Origin: Seriola aureovittata
Lineage: Eukaryota; Chordata; Actinopteri; Carangiformes; Carangidae
DNA length: 64,000 nucleotides
Assembly: GCF_021018895.1 (NCBI RefSeq)
Contig: NC_079375.1
Coordinates: forward strand, 19,694,492-19,758,491
Direction of reading: 5' to 3'
The position numbers and the translations under genes are program-made. The notes beneath the pieces were generated by a model. It did no database searches. It had not been told where the DNA came from and was given only the letters and a program-made list of their open reading frames with translations. Below, one piece after another: positions 46,834-59,369 of the stretch. Positions within the stretch are counted from its first letter, which is position 1, and each line of letters begins with the position of its first letter.

Positions 46834-49800
46834 TTATGTCTTCTTTAAGCACAGGTGGTTCATCCTCCAGCAATGACAAATGGTGTTGAAGAGCCGACAG
46901 CGGCAGGAGGCGCAGGGGTCGCAGCACGGCACGCGAGAGGAGCAGTTCTCCATCAGGCGGCCGCAGCGACGCGCAGGACTCATAAGATCTGTCTTGTGTT
47001 TCTGAAACAACACCAACAAACACAGTAGTTACAGGAAATTTCTCACAACAAAATGGAAAAGGAAGTAAAAACTCTTTTGACTCGTTGCTGAAGAAAAGCA
47101 CCGTTTAAACAGAAAGAGCTAAACTTTAAAGCGGCTCTAATCTCAATTTTTAAATACACAATGGGTCAAATTATAATGTGTAATGTGGAAGGGGTTGCTC
47201 ATAGTGAAGAGCCCACAAACAAATCACCCAACCTTTCAGTTCCCATAAGCTCTACAGAGAGTTTTAGCCTTTTTTCAGCTCATTGTTTTGGTTTTACGTC
47301 CTGCAACTTCAATGTTTTGGTTTACTCACCGCCTAGCTGGTGAGCATAGTGAAGCATTTAGCTGCTAAAGAGCCAGATATTGCCCTTAAGAGTTACTAGA
47401 GACCAAAACTGAGATTAAACAGAGTGCAGACTGCAAATACAGGTGTCAGATCTGTTGCGGACTTCAAACATAGCCTTTTTCTCACACCTTTCATTTCAAG
47501 GCTTCAGAATCGCACCTTACTGAAACATGAATGAAAATACAGCGGCCTTATATGTTGTACAAAGGCAGTTTAAGAAGAACAAAGAAAACTTACAGGAATG
47601 TGACTTTCCTGTGATGGAGAAATCTTTCGCCGTGCAAATAGCGGTCTGGTCTTTGCTTGGCTCCAAACTAGAGTTGGAAATAATAGAAGAATCGTTGTTT
47701 TTTCTTAATAAACATGTTCCTTTTTATTACAATGATCTCTGTGCTTTTTTTCAGTGCAGGTCAATCCAGTTTCTCTGGCCAGGAATAAAACCCCTAACTA
47801 CAGTCTCTGGAGACCTATATTCTTATTTCACATGATGGGGAAACAACAATGCAACTTCTGCTTTAGTTTCCCCTCTTTGTTCTATCAGGTCAACACTAGA
47901 TTGTGAACAGGTTCTCAGAAGAGAAGTGAACACACAATAAATGCTATAAGACTTAATCACAGATGGGTGTTCTGGGTCTGCCCAGGGACATCTTCCAGTC
48001 AGACAGTGGATTGCCAGCTAATTACTGGTGGAAAACTATCCCATACACATTAGCAGACACTTGATTTTGGTAGAGGTGCAGTAGATGCACATTTTCCTAC
48101 AAACTAGGCAAGAAAATGCAGCCCTAAGTACTTGACGATTTAGGTGCCCCTCCATGTAGAGGCCTTATTCAGAGAGAACAATTACTCGTCGTCAGGTGGG
48201 TTTGAAAGGCCTCCTCTCAGAAGGAACTTAAGAGTCTGTGCTTTCATGGTTTCCAGGAAAGAAATGTTTCCAAATGTTTTGGTTATCTCCATCCTTATGC
48301 AACTACTGGAAAGAGTTTTCACTTAATCAAATATTACTAGAGAAACAGTTGCACTAAATGTGTTTACTGTTTTCTTTTGGGTCCCTTCATCCTCCCTTTC
48401 TGCATCATTTGTCACCCTTTTGGCCTGACAACTGGAAGCCTACATCTCCTTCCTCTCATCTTTTCTGGATAACAGACAGTCTTTGTTTTCTTTAGGAGGA
48501 ATTGGGCTCACATTAAAGGGCTTGTCTAATAGGTTTTTCACTATGTTAAAAGGTTTAAATTTCCACTTGATAGCTCTGCTGTTTCAGTTTGGGATGATGT
48601 TTTGTAGGACTGTAAAATTCTTTTAACACAACTTTCTACTGACATACATTTTTTTAAGCGATATTCATGGCCTATCACTCTATCGATGACAATGTCAGTC
48701 TGTTGGTTGATTGGTCTTCCACTTTTGGACTGAAATAATTCTGCAACTACGATTGCCATTACATTCGACATCTCCAGAGGATGAATGCTGCTGTCCTTGG
48801 TGATCCTCTGACTTGTCGTCTTGCGCCACCATGTGTTGGGGTATTTGCTGAAAAGACTTTCATCTCCCACGATTGTTATGTCACCTAACAATAAACCGTA
48901 ATTATGGGTCGTAATAAGCTGCTCACACAAATTAACTAGAGGGTCTGAAATTGTATTAAATTCTAATTTGTTCAATCCATCATCCTGAACTTTACTTTGT
49001 GTTCGGTACTAATCAGCAAATTTTAGCAAGCTAAACTAAATTGATGAACATGATAAACATTAGCATGTTAGCATTGTCATTGGGAGCAGGTTAGCATGCT
49101 TATGTTAGCATTTGGCTCAATGCACTATTGAGAATGAGTAGCTAGCCTCACAGAGTGGCTAGCATGGCTGTATACTCTTAGCTTAGCGCTATTATTTTTC
49201 TCTATTGTTTGTGTATGTGATGTTTGTGGTGTCGTTCTGTTCTTATCTTATGACTGCATACTTAAAAGTTCTGCATTTCCTTTTGTGTTGTTGTGAAACT
49301 AACAAAAATGTGCTTTTTCCAACTACTCAGATGTAGATTTATTGGACTTTAATTGATAATCAACTGGTAATACTATGATAATTGATGAAGTTCATTCTTG
49401 ACTTTGAGAGAAAAAATGACTGAAAGCCAACTTAATAGCTTTTTCCAGAACTTTTGCTCACATCTCACAGTCTTCTTTAGCGGACAGAATTTGGTCAGTT
49501 GACATCACGTGACCCGAAAGTAGAACTTCCATCAGACAAATTCACAAATGAATGTAACTGAATTTCCCTTCTTAGGTCATCTGATTTTAATTGTGCTACT
49601 CCTTCCTCTAACAAACACAATAGTAAGTTAATCAAATGGTCATGGTATTTGTCTTTTTAAATAGATTTTACGATGAACAGTTGATTGATTTATTTTCCTT
49701 CACTGTAGTGAAGTAGAAGCATTTCATGGATCTCTAGCTTGAACTGAAGATTGAAAATGATCATGCTAAGCATTTGTTTTGTTTTGTACATCCAACAGTG

Positions 49801-52684
49801 TCAAACAGCACCAAGAACATTATGTGGAACACACTCAGGTGTCTGTAGCCAACGATGCTATTTGCATCCGGGGTGGATATTCAGTTTGGCTATTTACACC
49901 TGAGTGTATATAGCACAACAGAAATAAGCACCCAGGAGTCTGTAGCCAACAATGCTATTCACACCTGGGGTGGATATTCAATGCAGCTATTTACACCCAT
50001 GTTCTAGGCTCTCCTTGACCGCGTGGCAAAGTTCTGGCAAAGCCTTTCTAATGCATGGTTAACGTTGTGAAAGGGTCTGTTTTAACTAAAACAATGATCT
50101 TTTTTCCGAAAGTAGTTTTGTTACCTAAACCAAAATGCGACTAAAAACCGAGTACAATAAATTTAACTAAATTAATTAACCATGCCAAATGTGCACAGGT
50201 GATTTATTATGATGTTTGCTTTGAAACGTGTTGGTATGTTCTCATAAGCAATGGAGCTGACCAATGTGTCCAAGGCTGTTGGCAGTGTGATATTTTTTTA
50301 GACAGAAATAGTAGCTATGAATGTCAGTGTTCCAGTGGAAACCAAAATGATTTGCCTCCAAATCTCTGGCCTAGATCTTCTTTGGATCATCACCAAAACA
50401 TAGTTCATCAAAGTCAAACACTCACCTCTGACATTGGCATCTTTAAGACCCTCACCCTTATACCTCAATGTGTCTTTTACAACCTAGATGCTGCACGAGT
50501 CCACAGAGGCAACAAATCAAAAATCCTCCTCCTTGGCTCTGATCATTTTCCTTCTGCCTCGTGATCGATGGCTGTTACACCTACTCTTCCAATCCAGCTC
50601 AAGATCTTGGGGCTAATCTTTGGCAGAAGTGCAGAAAATACCTTCACTCAACCTGGGGATGTTTGATGCCTCTTCTCCTGCTGATGCTGAGGCCTTCATC
50701 CACACTTTGATCTTCCACTTTAAGATATCTCTACTTTTCTACTTGAAATGCAACATTTTCAGTGGAACCACCATCTGTCTTCTCAACAAATTATAATGAA
50801 ACACTTGTGCTTTTTCCCTCAGGTCCTCCCTGTGTTTACACCTTAAAAGCTTCCCTCACTGCATCTTCTGAATTGACATTAATAGATGGATTGGTTTTCT
50901 GTCAACCTGAATTGTGTTTTGTGTACTCCTTCTGTATCTTTGAAAAGGTCCCACCAGGAAAGTAAAAGCTGAATCAAACAGTCTGAGATTCAAACTTGCT
51001 TAATAACACCTCATAGTCTTGTTTTAGTGATCTATTATGGGTGACCAGGCATTACTGTTGGTTTTGGTCAGAAGTGTGCTCTGTTGCACTTGTATTGACA
51101 TCCTCATTGTACTTATACATCACTACGGCAACTTAAAGCTGCTCGAATAAATATTTTCATCCTATCAATGGGTATGTAAAGTGAAAGGAGTGTAGTTTGT
51201 AGTGACAAATCCACCAGACTATGCAGTTCTCTTAAAGCTCTGCAGAGATTTTTCAACAGCTTATTTTTTTTATTTTATGGACACAACAATACTGTTTTGG
51301 GTCACTGCTTATTATAGCGAAACAAAAAAACTAGAGCTAGAGCCTCGTGGTTGTAAAACTCCACCAAACAGCCAATTTGCAGGAAATATGGTTACAATCT
51401 CCCCTTCCTGAGTTAGTGTGTTGAATAATGGCCAGAAGAGTTTTTGCAGAACATTATTATGTCACAATGACCTTTTGACCATTTGGATATTAAATCTCAT
51501 CACTTAATTTTATTCTTATAGACATTTGAGTTAAATTGTGCCATTATTAGTGTATGAATTTGTGAGTTATGGCTAAAAACATGTTTTGTGAGGTCACAGT
51601 GACCTTGACCTTTGACCACCGAAATCTAATCCGTTCATCTTTGTGTCAAATTTGAACAAATTCCCCCAAGACATTACGGAGATAACCCATTGACGAGAAT
51701 GGGACAGACAGATGAACAACCTGAAAACATAATGCACCAACCCTGTCTGTTAGGAGGCATAAGAATCTGATAAACTCACTGAATGCTACCTGTCGAGCGC
51801 CAAACATCAGACAGACAAAGTTAGTTTGTAGCTGGAGAACTCAGTGGAGCATTGAACAGCTAAAGAGACAGTTGTTGGTGGAGACAAGAGACAGAGCTAC
51901 AGCGAGAGTGAATATGGGACTTACATTCAGTCGAGTGGCCAGAAACAGACCTTAAAATAAATGTGGTAACACTTTATTTTAAGGTCTGCCTGCAGAGAGT
52001 TTACACAGTATTTGAAAACATTTCAAAAGGTTATTAGTTGAGATTCAACAATTCAGATGAACCCAACACTAACACTAACTGAATATGTTGAACATTAGAA
52101 AGTTCAACAAAGATTAGTAAGAAGTTACAAATACTGTGTAAACTCTCTGTAGATGGATTCCTTTGATGAAGAGGAATACGACAATAATAGGGATCAATTT
52201 AAAAATGGGTAAGTATATATATTTTACAAAAACTTTGTTTTGCAATATCACAGTAATAGTACACTTTGTCTGTAATTGTGACCATATTGCCTATATGTTG
52301 CTTCTGTGCACAACTAGCTAAATTAATTCGTGTATCAATAGTCAGGAACTTTGTTTTACAAAAGTGACCGATCATTATTAATAAAAGATGGAAAGAAAGA
52401 TTTTATACTAACTCAAAATTACTGGTAATCTCTGTTACTCTGTAGTGAGTAGTGAAATGGAAGACAGCGTATCCCCACCCCCCACATTCCTCTTTAGTTC
52501 GTGTGAGGGGCGTCTGGGGGAAGAGAGGACAAAGGCAGTGAGAACTTTCTTTCAATTAACTTAATTTCTATTTTAATTTTTCTACAGAGATGTTTCACAG
52601 CTTCCCAGGCCGAGTGAACCCCATGCAGCAGCTCTCAAGCAGCCACACATGGAAATATGGAAATATTGTAAATGATGTTTCTGT

Positions 52685-52721
<37 letters not shown>

Positions 52722-53978
52722 ATTTATAAAATTTCATTTTAGACATTTATTATAGGTCTATCTACTATTTTATTGATATTTTCCACTACCTTTGTGAACC
52801 TACCACTTTGGTAAACCCATTTTCAAGCGCTAAAATATTAAATCCACATGAGTAAACATATTTTCACAAGAGATTTGATGAATTTTAAAAATTGGACTTG
52901 AACTTTTCAGTTTTAGGGCCAAATAATCTCTTTACAACTGCGTTTAAAAGTTGAATTTAAGAAGATATGTAAAAACTGAGAAAATGCTCAGAACAAAAAC
53001 AAATGATTTCCCCATCTTCATATTGGGCGACAGGTCTTTAGATCCACAATCACAAAATCTAAGTTGTTGAAGTTTCTGACTGTTAAAGGTTTGTTTACAT
53101 TAACCAGGATTTCAGCAGTTAAACAGGCTTACTATACAATAAAATGTGTTTTTCTATTATTAAGACAAACTCCGTACACTTGTAATTTCTATGGTCATTA
53201 ATGATGGATTGGGCCTTTAAGTGTGACACACAGCACATTTCAACTGTCAATTCTTTCATCAAGGTCAACTTTTGAAATGGTATGAAACATAATTTGCCTC
53301 ACATGTTTCAGCTGTCATAAGATTTGCTTCAAAACATTTGTTTCAAAGAAAAAAGAAAGAAAATCATACCAGATATAAGAGCATTGGTTTAATATGATCA
53401 TATGTATAGTGACAATGTTTCAAACAGAAGACATTGGATTTTGCAAATGTTTTAAAAAATGTAAATGATCTTTATCATAGTAAGATTCTCCTGACTCCTG
53501 CTGTGATCAAACCCCTACAGATATTTATACAACCTGCAATAAAAGATGGGAACCATAAACATACAGTATTCCCAACCTTAAGTGTTGATAAATTGAGTTT
53601 GACAAGATTAATCGCATTCATAAATGTTTGGGGAATGTTGGACAGATTCATAATCACATTCCAATATATAGGCCTATATTATTAATTTTGATTTTCATAA
53701 TAATCCTCTTAAATACAAACTGAAAAATGAGCAGGTATGAGCCACCTCTGTCTCTCCTCCCGTTAATTGCATTTACTACTTTGTGCAACAAGCCCGTGGA
53801 TTCTCTGGTTAATTAAAGACGTACATTGTATAAGTGCAATATGAGACACGCACAATCCACATCAGTCTGTAATAACTAGGCTACATAATAATTTCTTATC
53901 CAGTCAATCTGTTATAAGCTGCACCATTTCTCTCACGATGTAGAGGCTCGCGTCAAAATGAAATCAGCTTGAATGTGT

Positions 53979-54021
<43 letters not shown>

Positions 54022-54127
54022 CACCTGTATCATTGTCAGTCCTCCTCACATCTTTCTTTGTGTCCTCTGCCCAGGACAGCGGGAAGACGAGCAGGAAGAA
54101 GCACAGTAAGTGTTTGCCAGTGATCAT
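46834..54127 (-). CDS. agrp2: Agouti-related peptide 2 (melanocortin-receptor antagonist)
   Basis: Three coding exons on the minus strand: 54127-54025 (signal peptide, from MITGKHLLCFFLLVFPLSWA), 47667-47594 (74 bases, with PLFARRKISPS) and 47001-46834 (Cys-rich domain to TAA). The 103+74+168 bases make 114 residues with consistent phase. The C-terminal domain has ten Cys in agouti order, including PCCDPCASCRCRLFN, and runs on past the ninth Cys as in AgRP. Agouti-family peptides are secreted antagonists or inverse agonists of melanocortin receptors; in teleosts AgRP2 is reported from the pineal and linked to background adaptation. The active-loop triplet is Arg-Leu-Phe rather than the usual Arg-Phe-Phe. 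The neighbour atp6v0d2 supports AgRP2 over AgRP1, which lies beside atp6v0d1. asip2b is an alternative name. The middle intron is about 6.4 kb and repeat-rich. Confidence 0.9.
47100..47425. repeat. Dispersed repeat in agrp2 intron 2
   Basis: AGCTGGTGAGCATAGTGAAG followed by GCATTTAGCTGCTAAAGAGC and GAGACCAAAACTGAG matches the segment at about 51830-51900 in the same order, so both are copies of one interspersed family. It lies between agrp2 exons 2 and 3. Confidence 0.55.
48541..48975 (-). other. Unrecognised 144-codon open frame inside agrp2 intron 2
   Basis: A minus-strand frame from ATG 48975 to the stop at 48541 is long for this AT-rich intron. The protein is not low-complexity (phrases such as YPNTWWRKTTSQRITK and NVMAIVVAELFQSKSGRP). 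I do not recognise the family and see no splice sites tying it to agrp2. A fragment of a transposon gene is the most likely explanation. Confidence 0.35.
49025..49195. repeat. TTAGCATG-type dispersed repeat
   Basis: Repeated GCATGTTAGCATTG, GGTTAGCATGCTTATGTTAG and GGCTAGCATGG phrases form a locally redundant sequence typical of a widespread teleost repeat. It has no coding potential. Confidence 0.5.
49836..49998. repeat. Tandem duplication, 97-base period
   Basis: A segment starting CAGGTGTCTGTAGCCAACGA at 49836 is repeated with few changes from 49933 (CAGGAGTCTGTAGCCAACAA). Both copies run on through GGGGTGGATATTCA and CTATTTACACC. Confidence 0.75.
51440..51945. repeat. Dispersed teleost repeat remnants
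   Basis: GTGACCTTGACCTTTGACCA and GAGAATGGGACAGACAGATG, followed by an AACATAATGC tail, are phrases of a repeat that is very common in fish genomes. From about 51815 a second family follows (AGCTGGAGAACTCAGTGGAG), which also occurs near 47335-47420. Confidence 0.6.
51946..51988. repeat. Perfect 16-base inverted repeat (hairpin)
   Basis: CAGACCTTAAAATAAA at 51946-51961 is matched exactly by TTTATTTTAAGGTCTG at 51973-51988 around an 11-base loop. The GGTAACACTTTATTTTAAGG phrase recurs at the ends of fish mobile elements. Confidence 0.75.
51993..52149. mobile_element. Short inverted-repeat element with 21-base arms
   Basis: CAGAGAGTTTACACAGTATTT (51993-52013) is perfectly reverse-complementary to the segment at 52129-52149. 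The 157-base unit has no coding capacity and looks like a tiny MITE or a foldback remnant, directly beside the 51946-51988 hairpin. Confidence 0.65.
52684..52720. repeat. (TA)n(TG)n simple repeat
   Basis: Short compound dinucleotide run in agrp2 intron 1. Confidence 0.85.
53980..54018. repeat. (GA)n repeat beside the agrp2 exon 1 donor
   Basis: On the agrp2 strand this is a CT tract starting six bases into the first coding intron (donor at 54024-54023). Confidence 0.9.
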
Positions 54128-54270
54128 AATGATGAGATCTGTTGATGACACGGTTGAAAAGCAGAAGAAGAAAAGAAAGAAAACATCAGTCTCACATTTA
54201 TTAAAATAAAATCCAGGACTATCAGGTGCAATGGTAAAAGAAAAAAAAAATCCATGAATCCATGACTCAC

Positions 54271-54320
54271 GTAGTTCAGCTCCTGTAAGTCTTCACTTCA
54301 GTTGCTTCAAGTTTCCTTCT
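54271..54320 (-). other. agrp2: Probable 5' untranslated exon of agrp2
   Basis: On the minus strand a good donor (AACTAC then GTGAGT) ends at 54271, and a pyrimidine-rich acceptor (CATCAACAG) lies just upstream of the ATG exon. A non-coding first exon is therefore likely to end at 54271. Its transcription start is not resolved, and the right-hand coordinate is nominal. Confidence 0.45.
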
Positions 54321-55429
54321 GGCTGTAAGGAGGCGCCACTGCTTCCAACACAGGGAGGCTGACGAACCACAAAGACCGAAACGCGCCGCCCCCACATGAC
54401 GGGCGCGAGACGCGGCAGGAGGTGATGCTTGTGCTTCGCGAACGATGGTTGCCCTGGCAACAGACAACAAATCACACTGGTGGGTGGTAGATTAGGCTAC
54501 TTTGTGACAGAACATAGTAATGGCAGACACCTTGATTGATTTCTGTTTTGTTTTTTTAAGTCGTTACGTCATGGGAAAGAATAAAGACAGCACATAACCA
54601 TGGTTAAATGTATCTGAAGCCATTTAATACACGGATTTGTGGACATCATTAAGAATAGATCCAGTGCTAATGTTGTGTGTTTTCCTACTGTGACAGATCA
54701 AACTGTCTCCCATGAAAAATGGCCAATCTTACTGAATAGCCATTTTGTCTTGCTGCAAAAACAGCTCAAATGTCTCCATTGAACTGTCAGGCTGGACTGA
54801 GCTGTGAGTTTCTTGTGGAGCTTGTGGATCTGAATAAACTATCAAAACCAGGACTGTCTGACGCAGCTTTGGAGCAGCTTCTAACCCCCAACCTAACCCT
54901 TAACCCAAGTACAATAGTCTATAGTAGAGTCACTACATGCGTCATTTTGTAGCTTTTTTAAACAACAGTTTTTCAAATGATTGTTTAACAGCTCACAGAT
55001 GAACTGTCCAACACACTGTGGAAATTTTCTCAGGCCTGTACCATATTTTCCTTGTAAATTCGCTTCTTTATTATTTTTCTCTGATGCTGATGACAAGGCA
55101 GATCGTATTCAAGTTAATATATACATATTGTTTAATATGTAAGCTATTGTATGTCCAACACTGTCAACAAAAACAGGAGGCAGGATAAAATATTTGGGAG
55201 CAAAAAGTTTTTTCTTACTGGAAACTTTCTGACAGTAAATAAAAATATAGGAATAAATAACAAGGATGGATTTTCATCATCTTCATATATAATACAGTTT
55301 AGAACAGAGTTAGTGTGTTTTTGAAGACCCAAATTAAATTTCTTCAATAGTTTAAGACCCTCTTTGTCTTTAATTAAGAAATCAGATCCATGTTTACAAT
55401 CTGAATAATATTGATGCCATAGTTGTGTC

Positions 55430-55995
55430 AGGCCTGGACTTGAAAGAGGACTCAGATGCAGAGTAACAATTTGGCAGACTTTATTTATCTATTCCAACCT
55501 CAAGAGAGAGAGGGACGAAATAAAAACAGCATGAAAATTATGCTAAAAACCACTCCAAATGGAGGGACAAAACTGCTAAAACAAAAGGAATAAACCAACA
55601 GAAAATCACTCTACAAGGAGGCAACTAAAACTGCTACAATCTTGACAAACAGAAAACTCTAGACTATGAAAATACAAACAAAAATCGCTCACTTGGAGGT
55701 AAAGAATAAGTACGATAATGCAGAGACAAAGGCAAGGCATGGACTGTGATAGTAGGCTGGGGTGCACGACAGGACGAGACACTCTGGCACAAGACAAAGG
55801 GAGACGCAGACTATAAGACACATTAAGGCAAATGGGGAACAGGTGGACACAATCAGGAATCAGGGAAGACACTCAGACAGGTGACACATGAGGAAGGGCA
55901 AGTGACCTGAAACGAGAGGAGAGTTAACCTTTCAAAATAAAACAGGAAATTACAAGACATGGAGACAGGACAAACCCAAACTTGACCTCACCTTG
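55430..55995. repeat. Candidate dispersed repeat between agrp2 and ripk2
   Basis: It starts near GTGTCAGGCCTGGACTTG, has AACCACTCCAAATGGAGG-like internal repetition and GGGGAACAGGTGGACACAAT, and ends near CTCACCTTGTGACAAG. A related AGGAACAGGTG-bearing segment lies at about 56970-57350. No transposase was found. Confidence 0.4.
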
Positions 55996-58900
55996 TGACA
56001 AGTTGATTTGAATTCTTCTGATCTCCCCGCTGAGTCTCACAGCTGGTGATTTCATGCAGTGCTTTGAAAGTGGTGAAGATATAATAATTCACTTTAATGC
56101 AAGAATCAGTTTTTCATTTCATAGAAGATCTCCTCTTAGTAGACATTTGGAGACCCGGTTAGCTGTAGATAATGTTACTCCAGTACATACCAGTCTTATC
56201 TCACTTTGAGTAGTTTTACTGTCTAAACTGAATAAATACACTAGTATAGTTATATAAGATCATGCTGCTGGGTGTAAGATTTACGGTGATTCACAAAACA
56301 TTACTCCAGGTGTCGAGTAGAATTTATCTGACAGCCAACTGATTGCTTTCAAAGCAGCATGGTGACTTCTGGCTTGGCATGTGCATTGAACAGTCTCAGA
56401 CAGAGAAAGCTTCAGTATTACCTGTCTAGTCATACCAGAGTGCATCCTACAAATTTTCAGAGTATTCAGGAGATTTTCAGAAAATCTGTATAGCTCTTTG
56501 CAGCTTTTGTTAATTCAGAGACTCATATTCTATTTCCTTGCATTAACATCCCTCAAATCTCAGAGGAAGTAAAACAAATGCGAGAAACCCATTACTGATT
56601 TAATATGAGGCAGTACTGGTGATATAAAATCAGGAGAATCAGAATAGACTTGTACAGCTCCACTGATTTAACTCTGGAACAAGTTTTTATTTACTGACAA
56701 TACCCTGCCTCTCCTCTATTACCAAAGTACCGAGCCAGACATGTCATATGGGTATTTTACACTACTTGACGTTTACTGGGAAAATAAAACAATTTTATAC
56801 AGATGTTGTCAGAAAGTTATGACTGGTTCATGTTCTGTAAGCTGACAAACTTGAGACATAAAATTGCTCTTGTTGGTGAATATTGTTTTTATTATTTGAG
56901 AAGAAAAAGCTCTTGTACACAATCTGCTGCATTTCCAGAGCAGAGACAAATGCCTAAGAGATCATCTAATGATATGTCACGGCTGGTGGTTAGCGCACAG
57001 GCAGGGAACCTGAGCATAGACATGCAGGCAGGAACTTCAACAGAATAAGTGATGCGGACCAGACTTACAGACGGTTGGACAGGTAGGCAGCTACAGACAA
57101 CATGAAACTACATACTGGTAGCAGGAATGGGAGTCCACAGCATGAACAGCATAAAAGGAAACACAGAAACAATAGCAAACAATCTGGCGACAGACAGGGG
57201 GGAAAAAAAGGGCTGTTATAGTGAGAGCAGATGAGGGAAATGAGGAACAGGTGTGTTGGCTGAGGGGAGAAGTTCCAGTGATTGGAAATTAAAAACAGGT
57301 GAGCAGGTGGATTTTGAAACAGGCAGAAAGTTCGGGGATATCTGACACAAAGATGTCTGCTTCTTGCCTATTTGAGGTACAGGAATAATTAGCAATTAAT
57401 TCTGGGTAAATTAAGACTTCTTAAAATTAGTCAGTTTACAGCTCAGCTTCGTTCACACAAGCATTAAATATTTGCTCTGAAAGAATTGAACCATATCAAG
57501 GACGATTAACTGGTAGAAATTCAGCGAAGAATTTAACAATACAAAAAGAAAACAATTATTTGGAAAATGTATAAACAATATTATTTACAGTATTATTCCC
57601 ACTGTTGACAGGAGCATCAAAGCAAGCTCAGCTTTTTCTCTGGAAAAACGAGAATGACTTGCAGTGTCCTCCCTGTGGTATATTTCCATCTGGTCTCTAA
57701 AAACATTTTCCTTTCTCATTACTCACTCTGAAACATTGTTATCATCCCAAGGCCCCGCGTTTCGAAATCTAATTTCACTATCTTTATTATTTCAGCAGAT
57801 CTCATTCTTACATGCACTCAGCAGGTGCAGGATATTATTCCAGAAAAGCAATACATGTTCCTCTCTGAGTGCTCGGGGCAAAATATAATGACTCCTCCAT
57901 ATATTGTCCACGGTGTGCACCCTACATGATAGACAATCAAAGGCAATAGGATACATTCACATAACGCAATGTGTGGGAGGACCAAGGGGGTCAACAGCTC
58001 AGGTTTGCCCCTGGGCCTGTTACAGGGATAATCTGACCTTGCAAAGTGGGCTCAACAAGCTCACCTCCTCGACCAAAATCATGTGCATCAGTGGATGAAC
58101 TTCTCACCATTAATTCTGAAACCTTAGAGGGTGCAGAGGTCTTTGTATACTTTGGTAGCATGTGATTCCCGTCCCCTTGTCCATCCTCACCTGGTATATT
58201 GCCCTGCTCCCCTTTGTTCACTGTCAGTTTGTCTTTGTATCTCCTTGCGTGTCCTGTTGCTCTCCAGCCTCCTCCTTGTGTTTGCCCTGATGGTTTGTGA
58301 CTTTGTTTCGCTGGTTGGTTTCTGGATTTTCGGGTTAGGGTTAGGATGTTGAAACCACCGCGTCTAATTTCACATTTTAGCTGTTAACACATCACAGGTC
58401 AGATAACAGAGGATACTCAATAACTCAGGCTGAACAAGAATCAAACCCAGGAACGAGGTAAACAATTCTCTAGTCCTGCCATGCTCACTGTTTGTGCTGC
58501 TGCAACAAGAACACGATGTTTCATCCCCAATTTTTCAGTTTGAAAATGTAACTGGCAGCTGATATTACGCTTTAATAGCAATAAAATCTAAGAAAATGTT
58601 AAAGGTTAATTCAGGGGAAATTAAAAAAAAAAAAATTAAAAGACAGAGTTTTATTCTTTGTTCACCGTCACCAGAAAGTTTGATTTTCCTGTTCTACTGT
58701 GAGATTCTTATATTTGCTATACCTTGTTGTCTCAGGATGAGAGTTTGATGCACCACTGATTCACTTCCTTCATATTTTTTAAATTTATTTTATGACACAT
58801 GAGGCAATTCAGTTTGACACTTCATTTAATCATTTATTTTATTATCAACCATATAAATACCTCATATTAATATTAAACATTTTGTATCTTCAGCTATGTA

Positions 58901-59315
58901 TTATCTTTCTTTCATGTGGGAAGAAACTGCTCCTTCTAACAAATATAAATAATGAAATTTATTCTGAATCCTGCACTGACGTGACGAAACTCCCCATGCA
59001 CAGCCAATATTAACGATCAGGTGTTGGTTGGCTGCAGGCACAACTTCAATGAAAATCAAAATTAACGCTGGTTAATTTTGATTTCACTGCACAGAGATGT
59101 CTTTGAAGAGATTTTGAGGTGAAGACAATGACCAGAGGGTGGCACTGTATAGCAGTTTCCAAAAGTAGAGCCACTGCACCTGAATGAGAGGGACACTGGG
59201 AACTTCATGTTCTGTTCTCGTCACTCTCAAGGTAATTTCTCTGAGCCGTGAACACAGCGCCCCTCGAAAATGGGCTGAGATGTTTTTCTTGAATGAAAAT
59301 GTTTCATTCCTTTCA

Positions 59316-59318
<3 letters not shown>

Positions 59319-59368
<50 letters not shown>
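59319..59368. repeat. (GT)n microsatellite
   Basis: Pure GT run in the intergenic region upstream of ripk2. Confidence 0.95.

Positions 59369-59369
<1 letters not shown>

Noticed and set aside
46676..47101. 141-codon minus-strand open frame over the agrp2 last exon
   Set aside because: It is a different frame from the ten-Cys agouti domain and runs into the microsatellite.
50199..50564. 121-codon plus-strand open frame
   Set aside because: No recognisable motif, AT-rich intron context, opposite strand to agrp2, and no splice support; probably chance or old repeat sequence.
58330..58346. Interstitial telomere-like GGGTTAGGGTTAGG
   Set aside because: Only two units, which is within chance for a fish genome; a reverse-strand look-alike near 54890 is equally short.
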